Source: Lachnospiraceae bacterium UBA3772
GTDB taxonomy: Bacteria > Bacillota > Clostridia > Lachnospirales > Lachnospiraceae
Reading direction: 5' to 3'
Length of the DNA stretch: 5,284 nucleotides
Assembly (NCBI GenBank): GCA_002371025.1
Contig: DFFQ01000241.1
Span: 1 to 5,284, forward strand
Every line of letters starts with the position of its first letter. Position 1 is the first letter of the stretch. Below the pieces are notes generated by a model that was not told where the DNA came from, did not search any database, and was given only the letters and a program-made list of their open reading frames with translations. Shown here piece after piece: positions 1 to 5,284 of the stretch. Both the position numbers and the translations under genes were made by a program.

Positions 1-60
1 CTTACAGTTGCTGTTAAGAGAGCTAGACAGATCGCCCTTATTCCATACGTAGTAGAGTAA
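1..60 (+). CDS. rpsR: 30S ribosomal protein S18, C-terminal fragment (5' end outside window)
   Basis: Frame 1 reads LTVAVKRARQIALIPYVVE followed by TAA at 58-60. The KRARxIALxPY block is the conserved C-terminal signature of bacterial S18, a small-subunit protein of the 30S platform that pairs with S6. Only the last 19 residues are visible, so the start, RBS and any zinc-binding N-terminus cannot be judged. In most bacteria rpsR closes an rpsF-ssb-rpsR operon. The strong terminator starting 11 bases after the stop agrees with this being the last gene of its operon. The identification rests on a short but very characteristic tail. Confidence 0.9.
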   Translation, partial: LTVAVKRARQIALIPYVVE

Positions 61-70
61 GAGTTTACAT

Positions 71-111
71 AGCCCATCGTCTTGCCAGAGGCAAGGTGAT
101 GGGCTGTTTTT
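71..111 (+). terminator. Rho-independent terminator after rpsR
   Basis: Bases 71-86 (AGCCCATCGTCTTGCC) pair with 90-105 along all 16 positions, with two adjacent G-U wobbles, around an AGA loop. A T5 run follows at 107-111. It lies 10 bases after the rpsR stop and should end the ribosomal protein transcript before dapL. Confidence 0.93.
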
Positions 112-206
112 ATATCATCACAACATCTAGCAAGCCCTGCTTTTTGAGATCTTATTTCAATATGTTGTTTCGGTAGAAAAAATCCCTACAAGTAAAGAAT
201 GTTTTG

Positions 207-215
207 TGTTATAAT
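207..215 (+). promoter_or_regulatory. Extended -10 promoter for dapL
   Basis: TGTTATAAT at 207-215 is a TGn extended -10 with a perfect TATAAT hexamer. The segment 17 bases upstream (187-192, TACAAG) is a poor -35, which fits a promoter relying on the extended -10. Transcription would start near 222 and leave a leader of about 50 nt before the dapL ATG. A second TATAAT at 238-243 has no TGn and no recognisable -35, so it is the weaker candidate. Confidence 0.65.
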
Positions 216-222
216 ATCAAAG

Positions 223-237
223 CCGAAAATTTTACGG
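223..237. promoter_or_regulatory. Imperfect palindrome at the dapL transcription start (possible operator)
   Basis: CCGAAAATTTTACGG is a 15-bp dyad with CCG/CGG ends and an AAA/TTT core. One symmetric pair is mismatched (A/A) and the centre is a single T. It sits 8-22 bases downstream of the -10, roughly at +1 to +15, where a bound repressor would block transcription. An AT-rich dyad of this size can arise by chance, and no regulator can be assigned. Confidence 0.25.
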
Positions 238-272
238 TATAATAAAATGATTAATGATCAGGAGGAAACAAG

Positions 273-1490
273 ATGATCCGTGCAAATGAAGACTATTTAA
301 AACTCCCAGGCTCTTATCTTTTCTCAAATATTGCAAAAAAGGTAGCAGCGTTTACAGAGGCTAACCCTGATAAAAAGATTATCAGACTTGGTATCGGTGA
401 TGTAACTCAGCCACTTTGCCCTGCAGTTATCAAGGCACTTCACAGTGCAGTTGATGAAATGGCAGATAAGGATACATTCAGAGGATATGCACCTGATCTT
501 GGATATTCATTCCTCCGTGATACTATAGCTGAAAAAGTTTATAAAAAACTTGGAGCAGATATAAGCAGTGATGAGATATTTATCAGTGATGGCGCAAAGT
601 CAGATTCTGGTAATATTCAGGAAATCTTTACTCATGACACAAAGGTTGCTGTATGTGACCCTGTTTATCCTGTTTATGTAGATACAAATGTTATGTCAGG
701 CCGTACAGGTGTTTATGATCAGAATACAGGTCTTTGGAGTAATGTGATCTATATGCCATGTACTGCTTCAAATAATTACTGCCCTGAATTCCCTAAGGAA
801 GTTCCAGATCTTATCTATCTCTGCTTCCCTAACAATCCAACTGGAGCAACAATTACAAAGGCTCAGCTTCAGGATTGGGTTGATTATGCAAATAAGAATA
901 AGGCTGTTATTGTTTATGATGCAGCTTATGAAGCATATATCAGTGAAGACGATGTTCCACATTCTATCTATGAATGTGAAGGGGCAAGAACATGTGCTAT
1001 AGAAATCAGAAGTTTTTCAAAAAATGCTGGTTTCACAGGAACACGTCTTGGATATACAGTTGTTCCTTCAGATCTTAAGGATGCTGACGGTGTTGAGATA
1101 AGACAGCTTTGGGCTAGACGTCATGGAACAAAGTTCAACGGCGCTCCTTATATCATTCAGAGAGCCGGTGAGGCAGTATTCTCAGAAGAAGGACAGAAGG
1201 AAACAAATGAGCAGATAGCTTATTATATGAATAATGCCAAGGTTATCCTTGAAGGACTTAAAGCTGCTGGTTATACAGTATCTGGTGGTGTAAATGCACC
1301 ATATATCTGGCTTAAAACTCCAGATAACATGACATCATGGGATTTCTTTGATTATCTTCTTTCAAATGCAAATGTTGTTGGTACTCCAGGTTCAGGATTT
1401 GGGCCTTCAGGCGAAGGATATTTTAGACTTACAGCATTCGGAACATATGAAAATACTGTAGAAGCAGTTGAGAGAATTAAGAATCTGTAA
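273..1490 (+). CDS. dapL: LL-diaminopimelate aminotransferase
   Basis: This PLP enzyme of the class I/II aminotransferase fold converts tetrahydrodipicolinate plus glutamate directly to LL-2,6-diaminopimelate. It bypasses the succinylase and acetylase branches of the lysine and peptidoglycan precursor pathway, and it is cytosolic. The 405-residue length is normal for the family. Visible landmarks are the N-terminal [13 protein letters not shown] segment, the GIGDVTQPL motif (40-48), FPNNPTG (185-191, with the cofactor-contacting Asn), YDAAYEAY (215-222, with the Asp and Tyr that contact the PLP ring), [15 protein letters not shown] (247-261, with K250 as the Schiff-base lysine and R258 as a phosphate ligand), and YFRLTAFG (383-390, with R385 as the carboxylate-binding Arg). 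All key residues are present. ATG at 273 is preceded by AGGAGG (260-265) with 7-nt spacing. It has its own promoter and terminator, so it appears monocistronic. Lysine codons are 15 AAG to 9 AAA by hand count, unlike rfbG. No lysine riboswitch is apparent in the leader. Confidence 0.95.
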   Translation: MIRANEDYLKLPGSYLFSNIAKKVAAFTEANPDKKIIRLGIGDVTQPLCPAVIKALHSAVDEMADKDTFRGYAPDLGYSFLRDTIAEKVYKKLGADISSDEIFISDGAKSDSGNIQEIFTHDTKVAVCDPVYPVYVDTNVMSGRTGVYDQNTGLWSNVIYMPCTASNNYCPEFPKEVPDLIYLCFPNNPTGATITKAQLQDWVDYANKNKAVIVYDAAYEAYISEDDVPHSIYECEGARTCAIEIRSFSKNAGFTGTRLGYTVVPSDLKDADGVEIRQLWARRHGTKFNGAPYIIQRAGEAVFSEEGQKETNEQIAYYMNNAKVILEGLKAAGYTVSGGVNAPYIWLKTPDNMTSWDFFDYLLSNANVVGTPGSGFGPSGEGYFRLTAFGTYENTVEAVERIKNL

Positions 1491-1511
1491 TAGAATATAG
1501 AAGTAATAGTT

Positions 1512-1543
1512 AAAATGACCGGCTATTATGGCTGGTCATTTTT
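1512..1543 (+). terminator. Rho-independent terminator after dapL
   Basis: Bases 1512-1523 (AAAATGACCGGC) pair with 1531-1542 over 12 bp with one G-U wobble, around a 7-nt loop (TATTATG). The T5 run is 1539-1543. It begins 21 bases after the dapL stop and separates dapL from rfbG. Confidence 0.9.
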
Positions 1544-1585
1544 CGGCTTTATTATAGAAAGTTTATTCATTAATGGGGTGTTTTT

Positions 1586-2653
1586 ATGACAAAAGAAGAT
1601 CTTTCTTTTTTCAAAGGTAAGAAAATACTTATTACAGGTCATACCGGATTTAAAGGATCATGGCTTTCCATGATACTTATAATGTCAGGGGCCTGTGTTA
1701 CAGGGTATTCACTTGAGCCACCGACTGAACCATCGCTTTTTAAATTGGCAGGCTTAGAAAATAAAATGAAATCTGTTACAGGAGATATAAGAGACAGGGA
1801 TCATTTATTTAAAGTAGTGGAGGAAGTAAAACCTGAAATAGTTATTCATCTTGCGGCTCAGCCAATTGTAAGAGAATCCTACGTAGATCCTGTTTATACA
1901 TATGAAACAAATGTAATGGGAACAGTAAATATCTGTGAAGCCGTGAGGAAAAGTGGGACAGTAAAATCCTTTTTAAATGTAACTACAGATAAGGTATATC
2001 TGAACCGTGAATGGGCCTGGGGCTATAGAGAGGATGAAATGCTGGATGGTTATGATCCTTATTCTAATTCTAAATCCTGTTCTGAACTTGTAACTCATTC
2101 ATATATAAATTCATTCTTTAATGAGATGGGCATTGCAGTAAGTACTGCCAGAGCCGGAAATGTCATTGGTGGCGGTGATTTTGCAAAAGACAGGATAATA
2201 CCTGACTCAGTCAGAGCTGCTTTAAGAAATGAAGATATCAAGGTTAGAAATCCTTATTCCATAAGACCTTATCAGCATGTTTTAGAACCACTCAGCGTAT
2301 ATCTTACTATTGTTAAAAAACAATATGAAGATAAGATATATGCAGGATATTATAATGTGGGACCGGATGATAAGGACTGTATCACCACAGGAGAACTGGT
2401 GGATTTATTCTGCAATAAATGGAATGAATTAAATAATGCTTCTCTTAAGTGGGAAAATGTATCTGATATTGGGCCTCATGAGGCAACATTTTTAAAGCTT
2501 GATTGTTCTAAGATAAAATCAGTATTTAAATGGAAACCTGTATGGGATATAGAAAAAGCAATTTATATGACTGCTAAATGGACGAAAGCCTATGCAGCAA
2601 ATGAAGATATAGCATGTGAAATGACTTCTGAGATAAAGGAATTTTTTAGTTAA
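1586..2653 (+). CDS. rfbG: CDP-glucose 4,6-dehydratase
   Basis: This is a short-chain dehydrogenase/reductase of the extended, NDP-sugar-modifying type. It uses bound NAD+ to convert CDP-D-glucose to CDP-4-keto-6-deoxy-D-glucose, the entry step to CDP-3,6-dideoxyhexoses such as abequose, paratose, tyvelose and ascarylose. The 355-residue length is usual. The Rossmann motif TGHTGFKGSWL lies at 17-27. TTDKVY (133-138) carries the Asp-Lys pair that, in this CDP-glucose subfamily, replaces the Asp-Glu of dTDP-glucose dehydratases. The catalytic Tyr-x3-Lys is Y159-K163 in YSNSK. ARAGNVIGGGDFAKDRIIPD (188-207) is the subfamily's substrate-side segment. ATG 1586 is preceded by GGGGTG (1575-1580), a less canonical RBS at 5-nt spacing. 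The Rossmann fold starts after only about 12 residues, so the start is plausible. rfbH follows after 16 nt. The 95-nt gap upstream holds the dapL terminator and no convincing promoter. Lysine codons are mostly AAA (11 of the first 13), unlike the flanking genes. Confidence 0.93.
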   Translation: MTKEDLSFFKGKKILITGHTGFKGSWLSMILIMSGACVTGYSLEPPTEPSLFKLAGLENKMKSVTGDIRDRDHLFKVVEEVKPEIVIHLAAQPIVRESYVDPVYTYETNVMGTVNICEAVRKSGTVKSFLNVTTDKVYLNREWAWGYREDEMLDGYDPYSNSKSCSELVTHSYINSFFNEMGIAVSTARAGNVIGGGDFAKDRIIPDSVRAALRNEDIKVRNPYSIRPYQHVLEPLSVYLTIVKKQYEDKIYAGYYNVGPDDKDCITTGELVDLFCNKWNELNNASLKWENVSDIGPHEATFLKLDCSKIKSVFKWKPVWDIEKAIYMTAKWTKAYAANEDIACEMTSEIKEFFS

Positions 2654-2669
2654 TTAAGAGGAATATATT

Positions 2670-4022
2670 ATGGGAAGATGGCAAAATGAAGAAGAGGCAA
2701 GAGAAGAGATAAAGTTACTTGTTTCTGAATTTTATAAAGAATTTAAAGAACCTGAACAAAATAAAGAATTTAAAGAAGGGGACAGGATCCCTTATGCATC
2801 AAGAGTATATGATGAAAAGGAAATGATGAGCCTTACAGATGCAACTCTTGATTTCTGGCTTACAGCAGGAAGATTTTCAGACAGATTTGAGAAAGAGTTT
2901 GCAGAGTGGATAGGAGTCAGATATGTAAATCTGGTAAATAGTGGCTCTTCTGCAAATCTCCTTGCTTTTGCAACACTTACATCACCTTTACTTAAAGAAA
3001 AAGCAATTAAAAGAGGCGATGAAGTAATAACAGTTGCCTGCGGATTTCCTACTACTATTGCGCCAATCCTTCAGTTTGGTGCAGTTCCGGTTTTTATTGA
3101 TGTAACAATTCCTGAATATAATATAGATGTTAATAGGTTAGAAAATGCACTTTCTGAAAAGACAAAGGCTGTAATGATTGCTCATACTTTGGGAAATCCT
3201 TTTAATATAAAAGCAGTAAAAGAATTTTGCGAAAAGCATAACTTATGGCTGGTGGAAGATAACTGCGATGCTTTAGGATCTAAATATACAATTGACAAAG
3301 TGACAAAATATACAGGTACCTGGGGTGATATCGGAACCTCATCTTTCTATCCTCCACATCATATGACAATGGGTGAAGGAGGAGCTGTATATACAGATAA
3401 TCCTCTTTTACAAAAAATCATAAGATCTATGCGTGACTGGGGAAGAGAATGTGTATGTCCTCCAGGAAAAGATAATCTTTGCGGACATAGATTTGATGGG
3501 GATTTTGGACTTCTTCCTCATGGATATGATCATAAATATGTCTACAGCCATTTAGGATTTAATCTTAAAGTGAGCGATATGCAGGCGGCCGTTGGAGTAG
3601 AACAGTTAAAGAAATTCCCTTCATTTATAAGGAGAAGAATTGAAAACTGGAACTATCTAAGAGAAGGTTTAAATGATCTTTCTGATAAGCTGATCCTTCC
3701 AAAAGCTGAAGAAGGAAGTGAACCATCCTGGTTTGGATTCCTTATTACTGTAAAGAAGGATTCAGAACTTGATAGAACAAAGATCACAAGATATATAGAA
3801 GACCATAACGTTCAGACAAGACTTCTTTTCAGCGGAAATATTACACTTCATCCATGCTTTGATTCCATAAGAGGAACCGACGCCTACAGAATAGTAGGAA
3901 GTATGGAAAATACAGATTTTATAATGAATAATACCTTCTGGATCGGAGTTTATCCAGGAATGACAAAAGAAAAACTGGACTATATGATAGCTGTAATACA
4001 TGACGCAGTGAACGAAAAATAA
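2670..4022 (+). CDS. rfbH: CDP-4-keto-6-deoxy-D-glucose 3-dehydrase (E1; PMP and [2Fe-2S] dependent)
   Basis: A member of the DegT/DnrJ/EryC1/StrS aminotransferase-fold family that has become a dehydrase. With pyridoxamine phosphate it removes the C3 hydroxyl of the RfbG product. A separate flavin/iron-sulfur reductase (E3; RfbI/AscD) then supplies two electrons, giving CDP-4-keto-3,6-dideoxyglucose. Diagnostic signs: the usual PLP lysine is replaced by histidine in SFYPPHHMTMGEGG (H230, matching the catalytic His of the Yersinia and Salmonella enzymes), and iron-sulfur ligands C199, C261, C263 and C271 follow the family's C...CxCx7C arrangement. Other conserved blocks are SGSSANLLA (91-99), GDEVITVACGFPTT (116-129), AHTLGNPFN (171-179), GYDHKYVYSHLGFNLKVSDM (285-304) and NTFWIGVYPG (421-430). 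The 450 residues slightly exceed the Salmonella enzyme (about 437 from memory). Part of the excess is about four extra residues between C199 and H230. ATG 2670 has AGAGGA (2657-2662) at 7 nt. It is probably co-transcribed with rfbG. The organism must supply the reductase from elsewhere. Confidence 0.93.
   Translation: MGRWQNEEEAREEIKLLVSEFYKEFKEPEQNKEFKEGDRIPYASRVYDEKEMMSLTDATLDFWLTAGRFSDRFEKEFAEWIGVRYVNLVNSGSSANLLAFATLTSPLLKEKAIKRGDEVITVACGFPTTIAPILQFGAVPVFIDVTIPEYNIDVNRLENALSEKTKAVMIAHTLGNPFNIKAVKEFCEKHNLWLVEDNCDALGSKYTIDKVTKYTGTWGDIGTSSFYPPHHMTMGEGGAVYTDNPLLQKIIRSMRDWGRECVCPPGKDNLCGHRFDGDFGLLPHGYDHKYVYSHLGFNLKVSDMQAAVGVEQLKKFPSFIRRRIENWNYLREGLNDLSDKLILPKAEEGSEPSWFGFLITVKKDSELDRTKITRYIEDHNVQTRLLFSGNITLHPCFDSIRGTDAYRIVGSMENTDFIMNNTFWIGVYPGMTKEKLDYMIAVIHDAVNEK
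2734..2777 (+). repeat. Exact 17-nt direct repeat inside rfbH (27-nt period)
   Basis: ATAAAGAATTTAAAGAA occurs at 2734-2750 and again, identically, at 2761-2777. The period is 27 nt, nine codons, so the frame is kept. It encodes two KEFKE stretches (23-27 and 32-36) in the hydrophilic N-terminal linker before the aminotransferase fold. It may be a small in-frame duplication or simply convergence of Lys/Glu-rich coding. Confidence 0.6.
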
Positions 4023-4046
4023 ATGTATGATAAACTAATGTGCATT

Positions 4047-4071
4047 TGTGATTTATTGACAATAAAACACA
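4047..4071. promoter_or_regulatory. 25-bp palindrome centred on the -35 box (candidate operator)
   Basis: The left arm TGTGATTTATTG (4047-4058) and right arm CAATAAAACACA (4060-4071) flank a single central A at 4059. Eleven of the twelve symmetric pairs match; the exception is A4051/A4067. The inner 15 bp is fully symmetric apart from its centre. The dyad covers the whole -35 hexamer (4056-4061) of the SPFH-gene promoter, the position expected for a repressor site. The arm spacing does not fit Rex or CRP sites, and I cannot name the regulator. As RNA it could also fold into a hairpin with a TGACA loop, followed only by TTT, which would be a weak terminator for rfbH. Confidence 0.5.
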
Positions 4072-4084
4072 TTTAACGTATAAT
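4056..4084 (+). promoter_or_regulatory. Perfect-consensus sigma-A promoter for the SPFH gene
   Basis: TTGACA (4056-4061) and TATAAT (4079-4084) are separated by exactly 17 bp, the ideal housekeeping promoter. Transcription should start near 4091 and leave a leader of about 87 nt. A consensus promoter implies strong potential expression, which makes the palindrome over the -35 box more likely to be a control site. Confidence 0.9.
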
Positions 4085-4096
4085 TTTTGATGGATG

Positions 4097-4126
4097 TTGA
4101 CTAAAAACGAAAACGTTTTTGGTTAA
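4097..4126 (+). promoter_or_regulatory. Leader hairpin with embedded AAAACGTTTT dyad
   Basis: Bases 4097-4109 (TTGACTAAAAACG) pair with 4114-4126 (CGTTTTTGGTTAA) over 13 bp with two G-U wobbles, around an AAAA loop. No T-run follows, so it is not a standard terminator. The DNA at 4110-4119, AAAACGTTTT, is itself a perfect 10-bp palindrome with a central CG. The 14-bp window 4108-4121 matches the CcpA cre pattern TGWNANCGNTNWCA except at three end positions. It could be an RNA stability or translation element, a LacI/CcpA-type operator at about +18 to +31, or neither. Confidence 0.4.
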
Positions 4127-4137
4127 AAATTAATTAG

Positions 4138-4157
4138 CCATAATAGAATAATTATGG
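4138..4157 (+). promoter_or_regulatory. Second leader stem just upstream of the RBS
   Basis: CCATAAT (4138-4144) pairs with ATTATGG (4151-4157) over 7 bp with a 6-nt loop. It ends 7 bases before the GGAGGT (4165-4170) of the SPFH gene, so it could affect ribosome access or 5' stability. The stem is short and AT-rich and may be incidental. Confidence 0.3.
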
Positions 4158-4177
4158 GATATATGGAGGTATAAATA

Positions 4178-5284
4178 ATGGGATTTATTCAAGCATTCGC
4201 AGGCGCTCTTGGAGGAACATTCGCTGATCAGTGGTTAGACTTCTACGGACCAATGGAAGGTGTTTCAGCAACAGCAGGTATATTCCCTGGTTATCCAATG
4301 GGTCGTAACAATGGAAGAGGAGCTAATTATAAGGGAAACGAGAATATCATTACAAATGGTAGTAAGGTTATTGTTCCTGAAGGAACAGCTCTTATCACAA
4401 TGCAGGATGGGGCAATCACAAATGTAATCACTCAGGTTGGTGGTTATATTATGGCAAATGATGATCCTAATGCTAAGTCAATCTTTGCAGGTGACGGATT
4501 CATAGATTCACTTGTAAAGTCAACATGGGAAAAGGTTAAGTTTGGTGGTGTTCCAAATACACAGCAGCTTCTTTTCTATGTAAATCTTAAGGAAATCCCA
4601 AATAATAAATTTGGTACACAGTCAGAAATCTATTGGGATGATGCATTCTTTGGAACACAGGTTGGTGCATTAACAAGAGGTACATATACTCTTAAGATCA
4701 CAGACCCAATCCTTTTCGCAAAGAATTTTGTTCCAGTTAAATATCTTACAGCAGGTGCAGAACCATTTGATTTTGCAGATATGGATAATGAAGCTGGAGA
4801 GCAGCTTTTCAACGAAGTAGTTGGAAGCCTTTCAGCAGCATTTTCTAACTATACAAATGATCCTTCTAAGGGAAATCGTATGACAAAGATCCAGGGTGAT
4901 CAGATCGGTTTCGCTCAGGCATTATCAAAAGCAGTAGATGATGGTTATCAGTGGAAGCAGGACAGAGGTCTTGAAATCGTAAAGGTTGCCATCACAGCAA
5001 TTGAATATGATGATGACACAAAGGAAATGATGAAGGATGTCAAGAGAGCAGACGCTCTTTCTGGCGCAAGAGGAAATTCATTCATGCAGCAGTCAGTTGC
5101 AAGAGGTATGCAGGCAGCTGGAGAAAATGGTGGCGGCATGGGCATGGCATTCATGGGAATGGGCATGGGTGCTGCAGGCGGCATGATGAATGGAATGCAG
5201 CAGCCTAATAATCCTAGCACATATCAGCCAAACTTTGGTGGACAGCAGATGCAGCAGAATCCATATGGACAGCCAATGCAGCAG
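4178..5284 (+). CDS. SPFH-domain protein of the YdjI-like/'virion core protein' type (3' end outside window)
   Basis: 369 codons are visible with no stop, and the frame runs off the window end. ATG 4178 follows GGAGGT (4165-4170) at 7 nt. The N-terminus MGFIQAFAGALGGTFADQW looks like the amphipathic segment typical of this group. NIITNGSKVIVPEGTALITM (56-75) begins the SPFH (stomatin/prohibitin/flotillin/HflK-C) core, which continues through LLFYVNLKEIPNNKFGTQSE (131-150) and LTRGTYTLKITDPILF (165-180) to a helical region ending near 292. The rest is low-complexity: a Gly/Met-rich stretch (about 318-340), then a Gln/Asn/Pro/Met-rich tail still running at 369. Relatives often end in a zinc ribbon, which would lie beyond the window. 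SPFH proteins assemble on membranes. In Bacillus subtilis, YdjI works with the PspA stress system; a similar role here is an inference. There is no signal peptide or clear transmembrane helix. Lysine codons are 16 AAG to 3 AAA, suggesting good expression. Confidence 0.85.
   Translation, partial: MGFIQAFAGALGGTFADQWLDFYGPMEGVSATAGIFPGYPMGRNNGRGANYKGNENIITNGSKVIVPEGTALITMQDGAITNVITQVGGYIMANDDPNAKSIFAGDGFIDSLVKSTWEKVKFGGVPNTQQLLFYVNLKEIPNNKFGTQSEIYWDDAFFGTQVGALTRGTYTLKITDPILFAKNFVPVKYLTAGAEPFDFADMDNEAGEQLFNEVVGSLSAAFSNYTNDPSKGNRMTKIQGDQIGFAQALSKAVDDGYQWKQDRGLEIVKVAITAIEYDDDTKEMMKDVKRADALSGARGNSFMQQSVARGMQAAGENGGGMGMAFMGMGMGAAGGMMNGMQQPNNPSTYQPNFGGQQMQQNPYGQPMQQ

Noticed and set aside
129..145. 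Possible small terminator (AGCA/TGCT stem followed by a T-run)
   Set aside because: The stem is only 4 bp, and a far stronger terminator sits just upstream at 71-111.
120..168. ACAACAT...ATGTTGT inverted repeat upstream of dapL
   Set aside because: It has only 7 bp with about 35 nt between the arms and no supporting structure. It is too weak to call a riboswitch or operator.
768..962. Open frame on the - strand inside dapL
   Set aside because: It lies wholly opposite a well-conserved aminotransferase gene, has no family resemblance and a Cys/Ile-rich composition typical of antisense translation.
3762..4001. Open frame on the - strand inside the rfbH 3' region
   Set aside because: It is antisense to conserved RfbH sequence with implausible composition, and I see no sign of a gene of its own.
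4047..4071. Rex or CRP/FNR-type binding site
   Set aside because: The TGTG and CACA ends are right, but the distance between them is too large for these families. Kept only as an unassigned palindrome.
4097..4102. Second -35 (TTGACT) in the SPFH leader
   Set aside because: No acceptable -10 lies 16-18 bp downstream; the bases are part of the hairpin.
5129..5197. Tandem repeat array or CRISPR-like element
   Set aside because: The GGCATGG units are irregular, keep the SPFH reading frame and encode a Gly/Met tail. There are no spacer-repeat units.
4630..5220. Two open frames on the - strand opposite the SPFH gene (4630-4812 and 4948-5220)
   Set aside because: Both mirror the coding strand's biased codons. 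The Pro/Met-rich stretch of the second is simply the reverse complement of the Gly/Met-rich tail.

Overview
The window looks like the chromosome of an AT-rich, low-GC Gram-positive bacterium, most likely a Clostridia member close to Lachnospiraceae. This is inferred from the S18 C-terminus, a DapL-type diaminopimelate aminotransferase, consensus sigma-A style promoters, AGGAGG-type ribosome binding sites, and an SPFH protein of a kind I associate with that group. The genus cannot be fixed from the sequence alone. All genes are on the + strand.

Layout: (1) The last 19 codons of rpsR (ribosomal protein S18) end at base 60 and are followed by a strong intrinsic terminator (71-111). (2) dapL (273-1490) is a self-contained transcription unit with an extended -10 promoter, a good RBS and its own terminator (1512-1543). 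(3) A two-gene unit, rfbG (1586-2653) and rfbH (2670-4022), is separated by only 16 nt. It encodes CDP-glucose 4,6-dehydratase and the PMP/[2Fe-2S] 3-dehydrase that deoxygenates C3. Together these are the two central steps towards CDP-3,6-dideoxyhexoses. (4) After a 155-nt regulatory gap with a perfect-consensus promoter, a palindrome centred on its -35 box, and two leader hairpins, an SPFH-domain gene starts at 4178 and runs off the window end.

How the genes work together: dapL supplies LL-diaminopimelate for lysine and peptidoglycan. RfbG and RfbH act consecutively on CDP-glucose to make a deoxysugar precursor for a surface glycan. The cytidylyltransferase (RfbF), the electron-donating reductase (RfbI/AscD type), the final ketoreductase or epimerase and the glycosyltransferases are not in the window. 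The SPFH protein is probably membrane-associated and transcribed independently. I see no direct functional link between the three units beyond a loose cell-envelope theme.

I found no tRNA, CRISPR array, insertion sequence, toxin-antitoxin pair or phage gene, and no clearly new multi-gene system. The least ordinary parts are the control region at 4047-4157 and the isolated rfbGH pair, whose codon use differs from its neighbours. No stretch without a gene exceeds 300 bases; the gaps are 61-272, 1491-1585 and 4023-4177.
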